The notes: generated from the sequence alone by a model not told the origin. A stretch of 64,000 nucleotides of DNA from Streptomyces sp. NBC_00289 (GCF_041435115.1 NZ_CP108046.1:3782001-3846000); one strand, 5' to 3'. Positions 27,106-37,112 are shown, numbered from the stretch's first letter. Translations and numbers: made by a program.

Positions 27106-27179
27106 TAGCGGGGACAGGATTTGAACCTGCGACCTCTGGGTTATGAGCCCAGCGAGCTACCGAGCTGCTCCACCCCGCG
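27106..27179 (-). tRNA. Initiator tRNA-fMet (CAT), copy 2
   Basis: Identical in all 74 positions to the tRNA at 24651-24724, with the same initiator features. Only the tRNA body is conserved; the terminators and flanks differ, so the duplication is not recent or has been selectively maintained. Confidence 0.95.
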
Positions 27180-27234
27180 CCGTTGTGAGCCAACCGTATC
27201 ACGGCGCGGGGTGGGCACTTGATCGCTTATCGCG

Positions 27235-30189
27235 TCACCCGCTGCTCGCGCTGCTGCTGGGACTGCCGCTCGGGCTGGGGCTGCTGCTGGGCTTGCTGCT
27301 GCCGCTGCTCTTGTCGGCCTTGGCCTGCGCGTCCTCGGCCCGCTTGAGCGCCGCCTCGAGATCCTTCTGCGCCGCCGCGTACGCCTCCCAGTCGGGCTTC
27401 TTGAGAGCTTCCTGGCCGGCGTCGAAGGCCTTCTGGGCGTCGTCCAACGCGTCCTGGACCGTCGGACTGGTCGATGTCGGTGGTGGGTTGGTGGTGGTGT
27501 CGTCCGGTGGCCGGGTGGTGGGACCCGAGGCTCCGAACACCTTGTTGAGGGCCTCGTCGAGGGTGTTCTCGAAGGCGGTGGCACCGCCGTAGGTCACCAA
27601 CACCTTCCGCAGCAGCGGGTACTTGAGTCCACCACCGCGTACGTAGACCGGCTCCACGTACAGCAGTCCTCCGTCGAGTGGCACCGTCAGCAGGTTTCCG
27701 TACTCGACGTCGGAGTCGCCGCCCTGCAGCAGTTTGATGGCCTCGGCGATCCGCTGTTCGGAGTTGAAGGTGCTCTGGACCTGTTTGGGCCCGTTGACCG
27801 TCGTGTTGGTCGGCAGTTTCAGGATTCTGATCTTGCCGTAGTCCGGTGTGCCCGCCTCCGCGTCGACCGACATGAACGCGCTCAGGTTGTCACGGCCGTT
27901 GGGCGTGAAGGTCGTCGTCAGCGAGAAGGCCTGCGCCGCCTGGTCGGGCATCTTCATGCTCAGGTAGTACGGCGGCACCGCGTTGCCCGACTTGGTGGCC
28001 GGGTCGTCGGGCACCTGCCACACCTCGCTGCCGCTGAGGAAGGTGGTCGGGTCCTTCACGTGGTAGCGGGTGAGCAGTTCGCGCTGGACCTTGAACAGGT
28101 CCTGCGGGTACCGGAGATGGGCCATCAGCGAGGCCGAGATGTCGCTCCGGGACTCCACCGTGCCCGGGAACGCCTTCATCCAGGTCTTGAGGACCGGGTC
28201 CTCGGTGTCCCACTGGTAGAGCTTGACGGCGCCGGTGTACGCGTCGACGGTCGCCTTCACCGAGTTGCGGATGTAGTTGACCTGGTTCTGCTGGGCGACC
28301 ACCGTGCGGTTGTTGTTGGTCGCCGTCAGCGAGTCGGCCGTCGTGTCACCGAGGGTCGTACGGGAGGCGTACGGGTATCCGTTGGTCGTCGTGTAGGCGT
28401 CGACGATCCACTGGATCTTGTTGTCCACGACCGCCGGGTAGGCGTCACCGTCGATGGTCAGCCAGGGTGCGACCGCCTCGACGCGCTCCTTCGGCGTGCG
28501 GTTGTACAGGATCCGCGAGCCCTCGCCGATCGCCCCGGAGTACAGGATCTGCGGCTCGCTGAACGCCACCGCGTACGCGGCCCGGTTGATCGGGTTGGAG
28601 AGGTTGACCCCGCTGGTGCCCTCGTAGCTGGTGGTCTTCTCGCCGTTGTCGTCGGAGTAGTCGATCTCCTTCTGGGGACCGCCGACGATCGAGTACGTAT
28701 TGGTCTTCTCGCCGTAGTAGATCCGCTGCTGGTACGAGCCGAGGTCGCCCTTGGACGGCAGGTCGGACTCGGTGAAGACCGGGCGGCCCTCGGCGTCGGC
28801 CTCGGTGCCCTTGGCCGCGACCGCGCCGTAGCCGTGGGTGTAGCGGAAGTGGTCGTTGATCCAGTTGTTCTTCGGGATGCCGTTGAGGTTCAGCTCACGC
28901 AGACCGATGACCGTGTCCTGGTCCTTGCCGTCCTTGCTGTACCGGTCGACGTCCAGGTTGGTCGGGAACGCGTAGTAGTTCCGGATCTGCTGGAGCTGCT
29001 GGAAGGTCGGCGACACGACGTTCGGGTCCATGATGCGGATGCTCGCCGTGGAGTCGACGTCGTCGCGCAGCTCGGTCTTGTCGCTGGTCGTGCTCTTGCC
29101 CGAGTACTCGGTGACCTTGGCGCCGTCGATGCCGTACGCCTCACGCGTCGCCTTGAGGTTCTTCTCGACGTACGGCGCTTCCTTGGCCTGCTCGTTCGGC
29201 TGCACCTGGAACTTCTGCACGATCGCCGGGTAGAGGCCGCCGATGAGGATCGCGGACAGCACCATCAGACCGAAGCCGATCACGGGCAGCTGCCAGGTGC
29301 GCCGCCACAGCGTGGCGAAGAACAGCAGGGCGCAGATGACGGCGATGCAGAACAGGATCGTCTTGGCCGGCAGGTAGGCGTTGGCGTCGACGTACCTGAG
29401 ACCGGTCCAGTTGTCGGTCGCCTTGAAGTCGCTGGACTTGACCGCGAGACCGTACCGGTCGAGCCAGTACGCGACCGCCTTCAGCGCGACGAAGATGCCC
29501 AACAGGACCGACAGGTGTCCGGTGGCCGCGGCCGTGGCGCGCGCGCCGGGGCTGGTGACGCGCAGCCCGCCGTACAGATAGTGGGTCAGCGCGGCGGCGA
29601 TCAGGGAGAGGATCGCGGCGGCGAAGCCGAAGCCCAGCAGGAAGCGGTACCAGGGCAGGTCGAAGGCGTAGAAGGACACGTCGAGGTGGAACTGCGGGTC
29701 CTTCTGGTGGAAGGGCACGCCGTTGACCCACATCAGCCAGGTCCGCCACTGGCTCGACGCCGAGGCACCGGCGATCAGACCGACCAGCGCGGTGATCCCG
29801 AACAGCAGCCACCGCTTGTACGGCGCGATGCCCATCCGGTAGCGGTCGAGGCTCTGCTGCTCCATCGACATGGCGCTCAGCGGCGGCCGAAGCCGGTGCG
29901 CCAGCCAGATGTTGAAGCCGACCGCGAGCGCCATCAGCAGACCGAAGACGAAGAAGAGTCCGATCTTGGTCCACAGAGTCGTCGTGAACACGGACGAGTA
30001 GTTCACCGACCGGTACCAGAGCCAGTCCGTCCAGAAGCCCGCGAACATGGTGAACGCCATGCCGAGGACGGCAAGCACTCCCAGTGTCATGAGCAGGGTC
30101 CGGACGCGCCGGGACGGGCGGCCCACTCTCATCCGCGGCCCCGTCGGGCCTCCGCCGCGGTCCGGCATCTGGAAAGCCAAGGTGCGCAC
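27235..30189 (-). CDS. UPF0182 large membrane protein
   Basis: 984 aa. About seven transmembrane helices in residues 30-330, then a very large probably extracytoplasmic domain (about 340-880) with conserved segments such as [14 protein letters not shown] and HFRYTHGYG. It ends in an acidic/Lys region and a Ser/Pro-rich tail. It belongs to the actinobacterial UPF0182 family (M. tuberculosis Rv3193c), of unknown function. The GTG at 30189 is the longest start; the ATG at 30168 (MPDRGGG) is equally plausible as neither has a ribosome site. Genes to its right match the mycobacterial neighbours. Confidence 0.9.
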   Translation of the reverse strand: MRTLAFQMPDRGGGPTGPRMRVGRPSRRVRTLLMTLGVLAVLGMAFTMFAGFWTDWLWYRSVNYSSVFTTTLWTKIGLFFVFGLLMALAVGFNIWLAHRLRPPLSAMSMEQQSLDRYRMGIAPYKRWLLFGITALVGLIAGASASSQWRTWLMWVNGVPFHQKDPQFHLDVSFYAFDLPWYRFLLGFGFAAAILSLIAAALTHYLYGGLRVTSPGARATAAATGHLSVLLGIFVALKAVAYWLDRYGLAVKSSDFKATDNWTGLRYVDANAYLPAKTILFCIAVICALLFFATLWRRTWQLPVIGFGLMVLSAILIGGLYPAIVQKFQVQPNEQAKEAPYVEKNLKATREAYGIDGAKVTEYSGKSTTSDKTELRDDVDSTASIRIMDPNVVSPTFQQLQQIRNYYAFPTNLDVDRYSKDGKDQDTVIGLRELNLNGIPKNNWINDHFRYTHGYGAVAAKGTEADAEGRPVFTESDLPSKGDLGSYQQRIYYGEKTNTYSIVGGPQKEIDYSDDNGEKTTSYEGTSGVNLSNPINRAAYAVAFSEPQILYSGAIGEGSRILYNRTPKERVEAVAPWLTIDGDAYPAVVDNKIQWIVDAYTTTNGYPYASRTTLGDTTADSLTATNNNRTVVAQQNQVNYIRNSVKATVDAYTGAVKLYQWDTEDPVLKTWMKAFPGTVESRSDISASLMAHLRYPQDLFKVQRELLTRYHVKDPTTFLSGSEVWQVPDDPATKSGNAVPPYYLSMKMPDQAAQAFSLTTTFTPNGRDNLSAFMSVDAEAGTPDYGKIRILKLPTNTTVNGPKQVQSTFNSEQRIAEAIKLLQGGDSDVEYGNLLTVPLDGGLLYVEPVYVRGGGLKYPLLRKVLVTYGGATAFENTLDEALNKVFGASGPTTRPPDDTTTNPPPTSTSPTVQDALDDAQKAFDAGQEALKKPDWEAYAAAQKDLEAALKRAEDAQAKADKSSGSSKPSSSPSPSGSPSSSASSG

Positions 30190-30333
30190 CCCAAGAAGTT
30201 CGCTGTCGGTCCGTCAGGCCCCTGTCCAGGCGGGCCGTCGGGGGGCCTCGTGATCGTAGGCCCACACCTATGCAACTTACTCACGCTTTACTCGGTTCCC
30301 GATTCCGGCCATGAACGAGGCAGGATTGTGACC

Positions 30334-30876
30334 ATGTCCAACACACCCATGGCGGCGAGCCCGCTCACCCGGGCCGTACTCGAGATCGACGAGTACGCCT
30401 CCGGCCTCGGCTGGGACCAGCCCGCCCGCCTCTTCGCCCTCGTAGACACCGCGCGGCTGCGCACCCAGGAACCCGCACTCGCGGCCCAGCTCGGCCTTCA
30501 GGACGAGCCGGCGGCCGCCGCTCTCACGCCCATCGAGCAGGAGGAGATCCCGGCCGGAAAGCCGCTGGACGAGTTCCTCGCCACGATCGCCTGGCCCGAC
30601 GCGGTGGCCGGCTGCGCGCTCACCGTGGAGCGCCTGATGCTGCCGCCGTCCGCCGAGGCGTCCGTCCCGGAGGGGCTGAACGAGAAGAAGCTCGCGCAGT
30701 GGGTGGCCGAGCACCCGGACCGCCAGGAGGTCCGTATGACGGTCGCGGTGCTGCGCGACGGCTCCCGCGACTCGGCCCTGCGCCTGCGCGAGAAGGACAC
30801 CCCGACGGAGGTCCTCACCGGCGGTGCGCTGGTCCCGGGCCTGGCCGAGGCACTGTCGGCGACGTTCGAGGAGTAG
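30334..30876 (+). CDS. PPA1309-like conserved actinobacterial protein
   Basis: 180 aa, soluble, acidic. Recognised as the PPA1309 family by the SPLTRAVLEIDEYASGLGWDQPARLFALVDT start and the C-terminal VLTGGALVPGLAEAL. The function is unknown. The ATG at 30334 follows GAGGCAGG. It is divergent from the UPF0182 gene and convergent with the PDZ protease gene (15 bp between stops). The same family sits in the homologous mycobacterial region, which suggests a shared role with UPF0182. Confidence 0.8.
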   Translation: MSNTPMAASPLTRAVLEIDEYASGLGWDQPARLFALVDTARLRTQEPALAAQLGLQDEPAAAALTPIEQEEIPAGKPLDEFLATIAWPDAVAGCALTVERLMLPPSAEASVPEGLNEKKLAQWVAEHPDRQEVRMTVAVLRDGSRDSALRLREKDTPTEVLTGGALVPGLAEALSATFEE

Positions 30877-30891
30877 CCGTCCGGACCGGCG

Positions 30892-31977
30892 TCAGCCGCA
30901 CTTCGGCAGGTCGGAGGTGTTGCCGCCGCGGATGTCCTTGAGGGCCTTCAGCGCGTCGTCGATGGTCTTCACCTTGACGAGGGTGAGTCCCCCGGGGGTG
31001 TCCTTGGCGGCGGCCGCGCAGTTGTCGGCGGGCGTCAGGAAGTACTGGGCGCCCTTGTTGCGGGCGCCGACGGTCTTCAGCGCGATGCCACCGATCGGTC
31101 CCACCGTGCCGTCGTCCTCGATCGTGCCGGTGCCGGCCACGAACTTGCCGCCGGTCAGGTCGCCAGGCGTCAGCTTGTCGTAGATGCCGAGCGCGAACAT
31201 CAGTCCGGCGCTCGGCCCGCCGACGTCGGCCAGCTTGATGTCGATGGTGAACGGGAACGTGTGGTCGGTACCGGCGGAGATCCCGACGATGGCGCGCTTC
31301 TCGCTGTCGTCGGAGACCGCGGTGGTGATCGTGACGTCCTCGGTCTTCGTGGCCGTCTTGTTCGCCTTCTCCGCGGCGGCCTGCTCCTTGGCGGGCACGA
31401 CCGTGAAGACGACCTTCTGGCCGGGCTTGTGCTTGGTCACCAGGTCGGCGACGTCGGTCGGCTCCTTGACCGTTGTTCCGTCGACGGCCTTGATCACGTC
31501 ACCGGCGTGCAGCCGGCCCTCGGCCGGGTCTCCCTTGACGACCGTCGAGACGATCACCCAGGACCGCACCGGGATGTCCAGCTCCTTCAGGGCGGCGACC
31601 TTGGCGCTCTCCTGGGACTGGCTGAACTCCTCGGCGTTCTCCTGGGTGGACTGCTCCTCGGTCTTGCCGTTGGGGTAGAGCGTGTCGTGCGGGACGATCT
31701 TGCTGTCGTGCGCGAGCCACCCGTAGACAGCCTCGACGGGGTTCATCCGGTAGTCGGCGCTGGTGACCCGGACGGTGGTCATGTTGAGGTGTCCGCTCGC
31801 CGCGTAGGTTTTGCGTCCGGAGATCTGCAGCACCGGCTCGCCGGCGTGGTCGCCCAGCGTGTTCACCGTCGGCCCCGGAGACATCTCCGCGTAGGGCACG
31901 GGGATGAACACTCCAGCGCACAGAAGCGCGATCAGCATCAGGGTGGAGGCGAGCATCGTCGCGGTGCGGCGTGGCAT
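30892..31977 (-). CDS. Membrane-anchored PDZ / Lon-type (S16) serine protease
   Basis: 361 aa. A single N-terminal transmembrane helix (about 8-28) is followed by an extracytoplasmic region. A PDZ domain lies at about 130-215 (GDPAEGRLHAGDVIKAVDG) and a Lon-like proteolytic domain at about 225-345. The Lon dyad is visible as Ser in DVGGPSAGLMFAL and Lys in VGPIGGIALKTVGA. Orthologue of the mycobacterial Rv3194c type. It probably cleaves envelope or membrane substrates; none known. Confidence 0.92.
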   Translation of the reverse strand: MPRRTATMLASTLMLIALLCAGVFIPVPYAEMSPGPTVNTLGDHAGEPVLQISGRKTYAASGHLNMTTVRVTSADYRMNPVEAVYGWLAHDSKIVPHDTLYPNGKTEEQSTQENAEEFSQSQESAKVAALKELDIPVRSWVIVSTVVKGDPAEGRLHAGDVIKAVDGTTVKEPTDVADLVTKHKPGQKVVFTVVPAKEQAAAEKANKTATKTEDVTITTAVSDDSEKRAIVGISAGTDHTFPFTIDIKLADVGGPSAGLMFALGIYDKLTPGDLTGGKFVAGTGTIEDDGTVGPIGGIALKTVGARNKGAQYFLTPADNCAAAAKDTPGGLTLVKVKTIDDALKALKDIRGGNTSDLPKCG

Positions 31978-32027
31978 GCCACGACAGTACGGGACGCTCC
32001 TGTCAGCGCACCGTCAGGGCCGCCCGG

Positions 32028-32192
32028 TCAGGTGCCGGTGTGCGACTTCTCCATGGCCTCGCGGAAACGGGCGTAGCCGTCGAGCTCGGGGCCGTCACCG
32101 CGCGCCCTGTGCGTCCGGTTGGCCCAACTGCCCCACAGACCGGCGCCGATCGCGGCCGCGAACGGAATCAGCAACCAGGCGAGTGCAGCCAT
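32028..32192 (-). CDS. Small single-span membrane protein
   Basis: 54 aa: transmembrane helix at about 2-22 (AALAWLLIPFAAAIGAGLW), then a charged tail. GGGAGG lies six bases upstream of the ATG at 32192; the frame is open nine codons further without a site. It lies between the PDZ protease and moaE on the same strand. The function is unknown. Confidence 0.65.
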   Translation of the reverse strand: MAALAWLLIPFAAAIGAGLWGSWANRTHRARGDGPELDGYARFREAMEKSHTGT

Positions 32193-32311
32193 GCCGACCT
32201 CCCAACCCCGACGAACCACCGCAACTGACTGATCAGCAGATTAACCATCCGCAAGGACAACGCTCACGGCAGGGGTGCGGTTACGCAACCGGAAGGGGTG
32301 GCCGGGGGAGG

Positions 32312-32773
32312 TCAGCAGGCGCCGACCCACTCCTCGGTGCCGTCGGAGAACTTCTGGTGCTTCCAGATGGGCACCTCGTGCTTGAGGTCGTCGATCAGCT
32401 TCCGGCAGGCCTCGAAGGCCTCCCCCCGGTGCGGACACGACACGCCCACGACGACGGCGAGGTCGCCGACCCTGAGATCGCCGACCCGGTGCACGGCCGC
32501 CAGCGCCCGGACCGGGTACTCCGCGACGATCTTCTCCGCGATCCGCCGCATCTCGGCCTCGGCACTGGGATGGCAGGAATACCCGAGCTCGTCGACGTCG
32601 ACTCCGCCGTCGTGATTCCGCACGGTCCCCACGAACAGGGCGGTCCCCCCGGCAGCGTCGTCCCCGACGGCCCGGAAGACCTCGTCCAGGGAGAGGGGCG
32701 TCTCCCGAATACCGAGCAGCTTGATGGGATCCTGCGCGCCCTGCTCACCCGGATGATCGTTGGTAGGTGCCAT
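32312..32773 (-). CDS. moaE: Molybdopterin synthase catalytic subunit
   Basis: 153 aa. MoaE features: FVGTVRNHDGG, LGYSCHPSAEAEMRRIA, VHRVGDLRVGD and the C-terminal PIWKHQKFSDGTEEWV with the catalytic-region lysine. It transfers sulfur from thiocarboxylated MoaD to precursor Z to make molybdopterin. MoaD is not in the window. The ATG at 32773 begins the conserved part; the upstream frame is repeat-derived. Confidence 0.92.
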   Translation of the reverse strand: MAPTNDHPGEQGAQDPIKLLGIRETPLSLDEVFRAVGDDAAGGTALFVGTVRNHDGGVDVDELGYSCHPSAEAEMRRIAEKIVAEYPVRALAAVHRVGDLRVGDLAVVVGVSCPHRGEAFEACRKLIDDLKHEVPIWKHQKFSDGTEEWVGAC

Positions 32774-32888
32774 ACGCCCATCGTGCCGCACACCGGGAAC
32801 CACGGGAAATGGCACGATGCCCCGGCACGCGCGCGTACCGGTTTGTAGCCTCCTACATGCCATACGACGAGACCGTGCGGCCGCACCC

Positions 32889-32914
32889 AGCCCGTCCGGC
32901 GTTCGAGGACGAGG
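32889..32914 (+). repeat. Dispersed Streptomyces intergenic element
   Basis: The core AGCCCGTCCGGCGTTCGAGG continuing to 32914 (ACGAGG) matches a short sequence that recurs between genes in many Streptomyces genomes (recalled, not searched). It lies in the 243-bp gap between moaE and the SDR gene. Confidence 0.55.
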
Positions 32915-32920
32915 TCCGTC

Positions 32921-32980
32921 GGGGGGAAGCGGGGGCCCGGGGGCGGCGGGGCGGCGGGGCGGCGGGGGCAAAAAAACCCG
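32921..32980 (+). other. G-run cluster followed by A7, possible G-quadruplex
   Basis: Six or more runs of four to six G separated by short GC linkers, ended by seven A. The plus strand could form a stacked G-quadruplex. Genes on both sides are on the minus strand, so their RNA would be C-rich here. Confidence 0.45.
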
Positions 32981-33016
32981 TCCCGGCATCGCCTCCCGGA
33001 GCCGCCACCCACCCCG

Positions 33017-34132
33017 TCAGATCCGCCGCCGCGCCTTCCGGGCCCGCCGCACCACCGCCGCCGCACCCAGCAGAGCGACCGTCGCCCCCGCGGCCCCGGC
33101 GGCAGTCGCGTCCTTCCGCCCCAGCCGCCGCCCGGCCACCGTGTGCCGGCCGGAGACCTCCTCCAGCAGCTCCGCGAGGACCTCCTCGTTGGTCCACCGC
33201 GGCCGCCACCCCGCGTCGTGGAGCCGGCTGCCGCTCACCACCCACGGGTACATCGTGTACGCGAGGTCCCCGGCAGGAGAGGGCGTGAGCCCGATCCGGT
33301 GCAGCCGGGCCGCGGCCCCCAGCGCGACGGCCGACGGCAGCTCCATCCGCCGGATTCCGCTGAGCTCCTCGACCTCCTCCTGCTCCAGCCAGCCGTCGCA
33401 TCCGACAGCGAGTTCCCCGTCCGCCTTCTCGAGGACGGCGTACTCCAGAGCGCTGCACAGGTCCTCGACGTGGCAGAACTGCCAAGCCGGCCGCGACCCG
33501 GCCACCACGAGCAGCCGAGGCGATTCGAAGTACCTGGTCAGCGCGGTGTCGGTGCCGCCACCCACGAGTACCCCGGGCCGCACGACGGTGACGTTGAGGC
33601 CCGGATGCGCCCGCGGGGCCCGCCGTGCGAGCCGCTCGATCTCCAGCAGGTCCCCGACTCCGGTGGCCTCCGCCGTGGCCCGCAGTTCGGCGTCCTCCGA
33701 CAGCGGCAGCTCGTTGTCGGGCAGCGCCCCGTAGACCATCGCGGAGGTGCACAGCACCGCCCGGTGCACCCCGGCCGCCGCGGCGGCGGTCAGTACGGTC
33801 TGTGTCCCCCGTACGTTGTAGGCCGTTCGGGCGGCCGCGTCGGTCTCCAGATCGAGATCGAGCGCCAGATGGACCACCACGTCGGCCCCGCGCAGCTTCT
33901 CGGCGATGGCGGGATCACGCACGTCCAGGATGTGCCACTGGGCGTCCGCGCACTCGCCGCGCCGCTCGTCGATGGCGATGACCTGCTTGATCTCGTCCGA
34001 CGCGGCGAGCCGCTCGGTGAGCAGCGCGCCTACGCCGGAAGCGGCACCGGTGACCGCGACGACAGGCCCGCGCGCGGCGGGAGTGGTTGACTGGTTTCGC
34101 GCTGCGCGAACCTGCGGATCTGGGGAACTCAC
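33017..34132 (-). CDS. NAD(P)-dependent sugar epimerase/dehydratase-like SDR protein
   Basis: 371 aa. Extended-SDR Rossmann motif VTGAASGVGALL near the N-terminus, DVRDPAIAEKLRGADVVVHLA, the SAMVYGA active-site Ser/Tyr region, and a hydrophobic basic C-terminus (ATVALLGAAAVVRRARKARRR) that may associate with the membrane. GTG at 34132 has GGAG seven bases upstream and the Pro-rich upstream frame looks untranslated. Substrate unknown. It is divergent from the zincin gene. Confidence 0.83.
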   Translation of the reverse strand: MSSPDPQVRAARNQSTTPAARGPVVAVTGAASGVGALLTERLAASDEIKQVIAIDERRGECADAQWHILDVRDPAIAEKLRGADVVVHLALDLDLETDAAARTAYNVRGTQTVLTAAAAAGVHRAVLCTSAMVYGALPDNELPLSEDAELRATAEATGVGDLLEIERLARRAPRAHPGLNVTVVRPGVLVGGGTDTALTRYFESPRLLVVAGSRPAWQFCHVEDLCSALEYAVLEKADGELAVGCDGWLEQEEVEELSGIRRMELPSAVALGAAARLHRIGLTPSPAGDLAYTMYPWVVSGSRLHDAGWRPRWTNEEVLAELLEEVSGRHTVAGRRLGRKDATAAGAAGATVALLGAAAVVRRARKARRRI

Positions 34133-34324
34133 CGGGCGTCTCCAGCGGTTGTCTTCAGTACGAGCGCGCGTGACGCGTACGTACCAGGTGGCATCCATCC
34201 TGCCGCAGGCCGAGAGTCGGCGAAGCACCGAGGCCCGAACCGCTCTCGGTGTCTACGCTGGGTGGTGTTGTCGGGCAGTCGCGCCGTCGGAGAGAACCGG
34301 CGGCCTTACCAGCCGAGGATTCCC

Positions 34325-35758
34325 GTGAGTGACACCCCATTCGGATTCGGCCTTCCGCCGGAGGAGCCGGACGACGGCGACGAGGGCAAGAAGAAGGACC
34401 AGGAGAGCGGTGGTGGTCAGGGACCGGCCAACCCGTTCGGTTTCGGCGGGCTGCCCGGTGCCGGAGGCTTTGGCGGCCCCGGTGCGGACAATCCGCTCGC
34501 CGCCATGTTCGGTTCGCTGAACCCCACCGACCTGGGCGCCGCCTTCCAGCAGCTCGGCCAGATGCTCTCTTACGAGGGCGGCCCGGTGAACTGGGACATG
34601 GCCAAGCAGATCGCCCGTCAGACCGTCTCCCAGGGCACTGCGGACGGCACGAAGGACGCGAGCGTCGGCCCCGCCGAGCGCAACTCCGTCCAGGAGGCCT
34701 TCCGCCTGGCCGACCTGTGGCTCGACGACGCGACCTCCCTGCCGTCCGGCGCCGGCTCCGCGGTGGCGTGGAGCCGCGCGGAGTGGGTCGAGGCGACCCT
34801 TCCCGCGTGGAAGGAACTCGTCGACCCGGTCGCCGAGCGCGTCGGCAACGCCATGGGCGATGTCCTGCCGGAGGAGATGCAGGCCATGGCCGGCCCGCTG
34901 ATCGGCATGATGCGGTCGATGGGCGGCGCCATGTTCGGCACGCAGATCGGACAGGCTGTCGGCGTGCTGGCGGGCGAAGTGGTCGGCTCCAGCGACATCG
35001 GCCTGCCGCTCGGACCGGCCGGCAAGGCGGCGCTGCTGCCGTTGAACGTCGAGGCGTTCGGCAAGGACCTCGGCGTGCCGCAGGAGGAGGTGCGGCTGTA
35101 TATCGCCCTGCGCGAGGCCGCCCACCAGCGCCTCTTCGCGCACGTGCCGTGGCTGCGCTCGCACCTGTTCGGCGCGGTCGAAGGCTACGCGCGCGGGATC
35201 AAGGTCGACACGGCCAAGCTGGAGGACGTGGTCGGTCAGTTTGACCCGCAGAACCCCGAGCAGTTGCAGGACGCCCTCCAGCAGGGCATGTTCCAGCCGG
35301 AGGACACGCCGGAGCAGAAGGCGTCCCTGGCCCGTCTGGAGACGGCTCTGGCGCTCGTCGAGGGCTGGGTGGACGCAGTGGTCCACGCGGCCGCGAAGCC
35401 GCGTCTGTCCTCCGCCGACGCGCTGCGCGAGACGCTGCGCCGTCGTCGTGCCACGGGCGGCCCGGCCGAGCAGACGTTCGCGACGCTGATCGGTCTGGAG
35501 CTGCGCCCGCGCCGGCTGCGCGACGCCTCGCGCCTGTGGGCGTCCCTCACGGACGCGCGCGGTGTCGACGGCCGTGACGGCCTGTGGGCCCATCCGGACA
35601 TGCTGCCGACGGCGTCCGACCTGGACGACCCGGACGGCTTCGTGCACCGCGAGCAGTCCGACTTCTCCGAGTGGGACAAGATGCTCGGCGAGGCGGCGGA
35701 CAAGCCCGACCTCAGGAAGAAGGACGACGGCGAGGCCAAGGGCGACGACACCGAGTGA
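34325..35758 (+). CDS. DUF2342 zincin-like metallohydrolase
   Basis: 477 aa, GTG start with GAGG six bases upstream. A Gly/Phe-rich, acidic N-terminus (FGFGLPPEEPDDGDEG) precedes the family domain with the helix VRLYIALREAAHQRLFAHVPWLRSHL. Its ExxH pair and the following Glu region are the proposed zinc site. The family (M. tuberculosis Rv3195) is often labelled an F420-associated or zinc-dependent protease but lacks demonstrated activity. Its stop overlaps the Nudix start by four bases. Confidence 0.87.
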   Translation: MSDTPFGFGLPPEEPDDGDEGKKKDQESGGGQGPANPFGFGGLPGAGGFGGPGADNPLAAMFGSLNPTDLGAAFQQLGQMLSYEGGPVNWDMAKQIARQTVSQGTADGTKDASVGPAERNSVQEAFRLADLWLDDATSLPSGAGSAVAWSRAEWVEATLPAWKELVDPVAERVGNAMGDVLPEEMQAMAGPLIGMMRSMGGAMFGTQIGQAVGVLAGEVVGSSDIGLPLGPAGKAALLPLNVEAFGKDLGVPQEEVRLYIALREAAHQRLFAHVPWLRSHLFGAVEGYARGIKVDTAKLEDVVGQFDPQNPEQLQDALQQGMFQPEDTPEQKASLARLETALALVEGWVDAVVHAAAKPRLSSADALRETLRRRRATGGPAEQTFATLIGLELRPRRLRDASRLWASLTDARGVDGRDGLWAHPDMLPTASDLDDPDGFVHREQSDFSEWDKMLGEAADKPDLRKKDDGEAKGDDTE

Positions 35759-36276
35759 GCCTGTACGACGACACCGTCCTCGTGCTGAAGGGTTACGAGG
35801 ACCAGGAAGAGCTGCGCCAGGCCTACCTGGAGCATCTCGAGACGCACCCGGACGGCCTGTGGAAGGCCTGCGCGGACGGGCACATCACGGCGAGCGCGCT
35901 GGTGCTCGACCCGGAGCGCGGGCGCGTGCTGCTCACCCTCCATCGGAAGCTGCGGATGTGGCTCCAGATGGGCGGCCACTGCGAGCCGGGCGATGCCACA
36001 CTGGCGGCGGCGGCTCTGCGCGAGGCGACGGAGGAGTCGGGCATCGCCGGGCTGTCCCTGCTGCCTGGCGGGCCGGTGCGCCTGGACCGGCACCCGATCC
36101 CGCCGCCCTGTCACCGCCACTTGGACGTCCAGTACGCGGTCGTGGCCCCGCCCGGAGCGGTCCAGGAGATCAGTGACGAGTCGCTCGACCTGCGCTGGTT
36201 CGCATACGACGAGGTGGCGGACGTGGCCGACGAGTCGGTGGTACGACTGCTCGAGGCGGCGCGAGCGAGGCTGTGA
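35755..36276 (+). CDS. Nudix hydrolase
   Basis: 173 aa. Nudix box: GGHCEPGDATLAAAALREATEESGI, with the REATEE core intact and Asp in place of the usual Glu of GX5E, common in this subfamily. The start GTG overlaps the preceding gene stop (GTGA). Substrate unknown. A 17-bp-stem terminator follows. Confidence 0.9.
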   Translation: MSLYDDTVLVLKGYEDQEELRQAYLEHLETHPDGLWKACADGHITASALVLDPERGRVLLTLHRKLRMWLQMGGHCEPGDATLAAAALREATEESGIAGLSLLPGGPVRLDRHPIPPPCHRHLDVQYAVVAPPGAVQEISDESLDLRWFAYDEVADVADESVVRLLEAARARL

Positions 36277-36302
36277 ACCCCGGGCAGGTCCGGGGAGCGG
36301 GT

Positions 36303-36344
36303 ATGGGTAAGGGGCGACCGCCAAGGTGGTCGCCCCTTACCCAT
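36303..36344. terminator. 17-bp perfect hairpin between Nudix gene and AIM24 operon
   Basis: ATGGGTAAGGGGCGACC and its exact complement with an 8-nt loop, 26 bp after the Nudix stop and 12 bp beyond the stop of the convergent AIM24 operon; it can serve both. Confidence 0.85.
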
Positions 36345-36356
36345 GCCGTTGAACGG

Positions 36357-37112
36357 TCAGCTCCAGGCGTTGCCCTGGTTCTGTGCCCGGACCCCGTGCT
36401 GCCCCATCCCGAACTGGGCGGCCGCACCCTGCCCGACCTGGGCGTTCTGCGGCGGCAGCAGCTCACTGGGCTGGACCAGCGCATAGCCGCTGCCCATGAA
36501 GCTGAGCTCCCAGCCCTCACCGGTGTTGCCGCGGCGCCGCCACACCCCGGAGGTGTGCGTCTGGGCCTGCATCTGTACACGCAGGCCGGTCGACCAGGCG
36601 ACGATCGCGTCGGCGTCGCAGTTGACGTACTTGTCGGGCGTCACCTGCATCATCAGCGGCGCGCCCGAGGTCATCAGGGCGACCCTGCCCCGGCCGGTGA
36701 TGTTGAGCTGGTACTTCCCCGAGCCGGAGATGCCGTACAGGCTGTCGACCGCGATCACCTCGTGGTGCAGCGAGGAGTCCATCGCCAGCACGTAACTGCT
36801 GTCGACCGTCAGCCCGTCCTGTTCCACGTCCACCACGTGGACGTGCTGGGCGAGGTTGGCGAGGTACACCGTGCCCTGCCCGTGGCAGCGCATCAGGTCG
36901 AGGCCCTCACCCGTGTACGCACGCGCGCGGCCCTGGTTGTTGCTCTGGTACTCGGCGTCGAACTCGACGAGACCCTGGTAGGCGACCATCGTGCCCTTGC
37001 GGGCGAGGATGTCGTCGTGGCCCTCCATGACGACGCGCAGCATCTGCTTGCTCTGCAGACTCCAGCGCTCCTGGGTCTGCTGGTCGTTGAAGGCGAAAAG
37101 CGGGCTCTGCAT
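36357..37112 (-). CDS. AIM24-family protein, third gene of operon
   Basis: 251 aa. The AIM24/TRAP-like beta-roll is recognised by ARKGTMVAYQGLVEFD, GEGLDLMRCHGQGTVYLA, YGISGSGKYQLNITGRGRVAL and CDADAIVAWSTGLRV. The C-terminus is Gln/Gly/Ala-rich. Start at MQSPLFAFND with GAGGGGAT upstream. The frame begins 13 bases after the second AIM24 gene. Function unknown; three paralogues in one operon suggest a hetero-oligomeric assembly. Confidence 0.87.
   Translation of the reverse strand: MQSPLFAFNDQQTQERWSLQSKQMLRVVMEGHDDILARKGTMVAYQGLVEFDAEYQSNNQGRARAYTGEGLDLMRCHGQGTVYLANLAQHVHVVDVEQDGLTVDSSYVLAMDSSLHHEVIAVDSLYGISGSGKYQLNITGRGRVALMTSGAPLMMQVTPDKYVNCDADAIVAWSTGLRVQMQAQTHTSGVWRRRGNTGEGWELSFMGSGYALVQPSELLPPQNAQVGQGAAAQFGMGQHGVRAQNQGNAWS

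Noticed and set aside
28060..30876. Very long plus-strand frame across the UPF0182 gene
   Set aside because: Only its last 181 codons (from 30334) form a real protein; the rest is the shadow of UPF0182 with biased composition.
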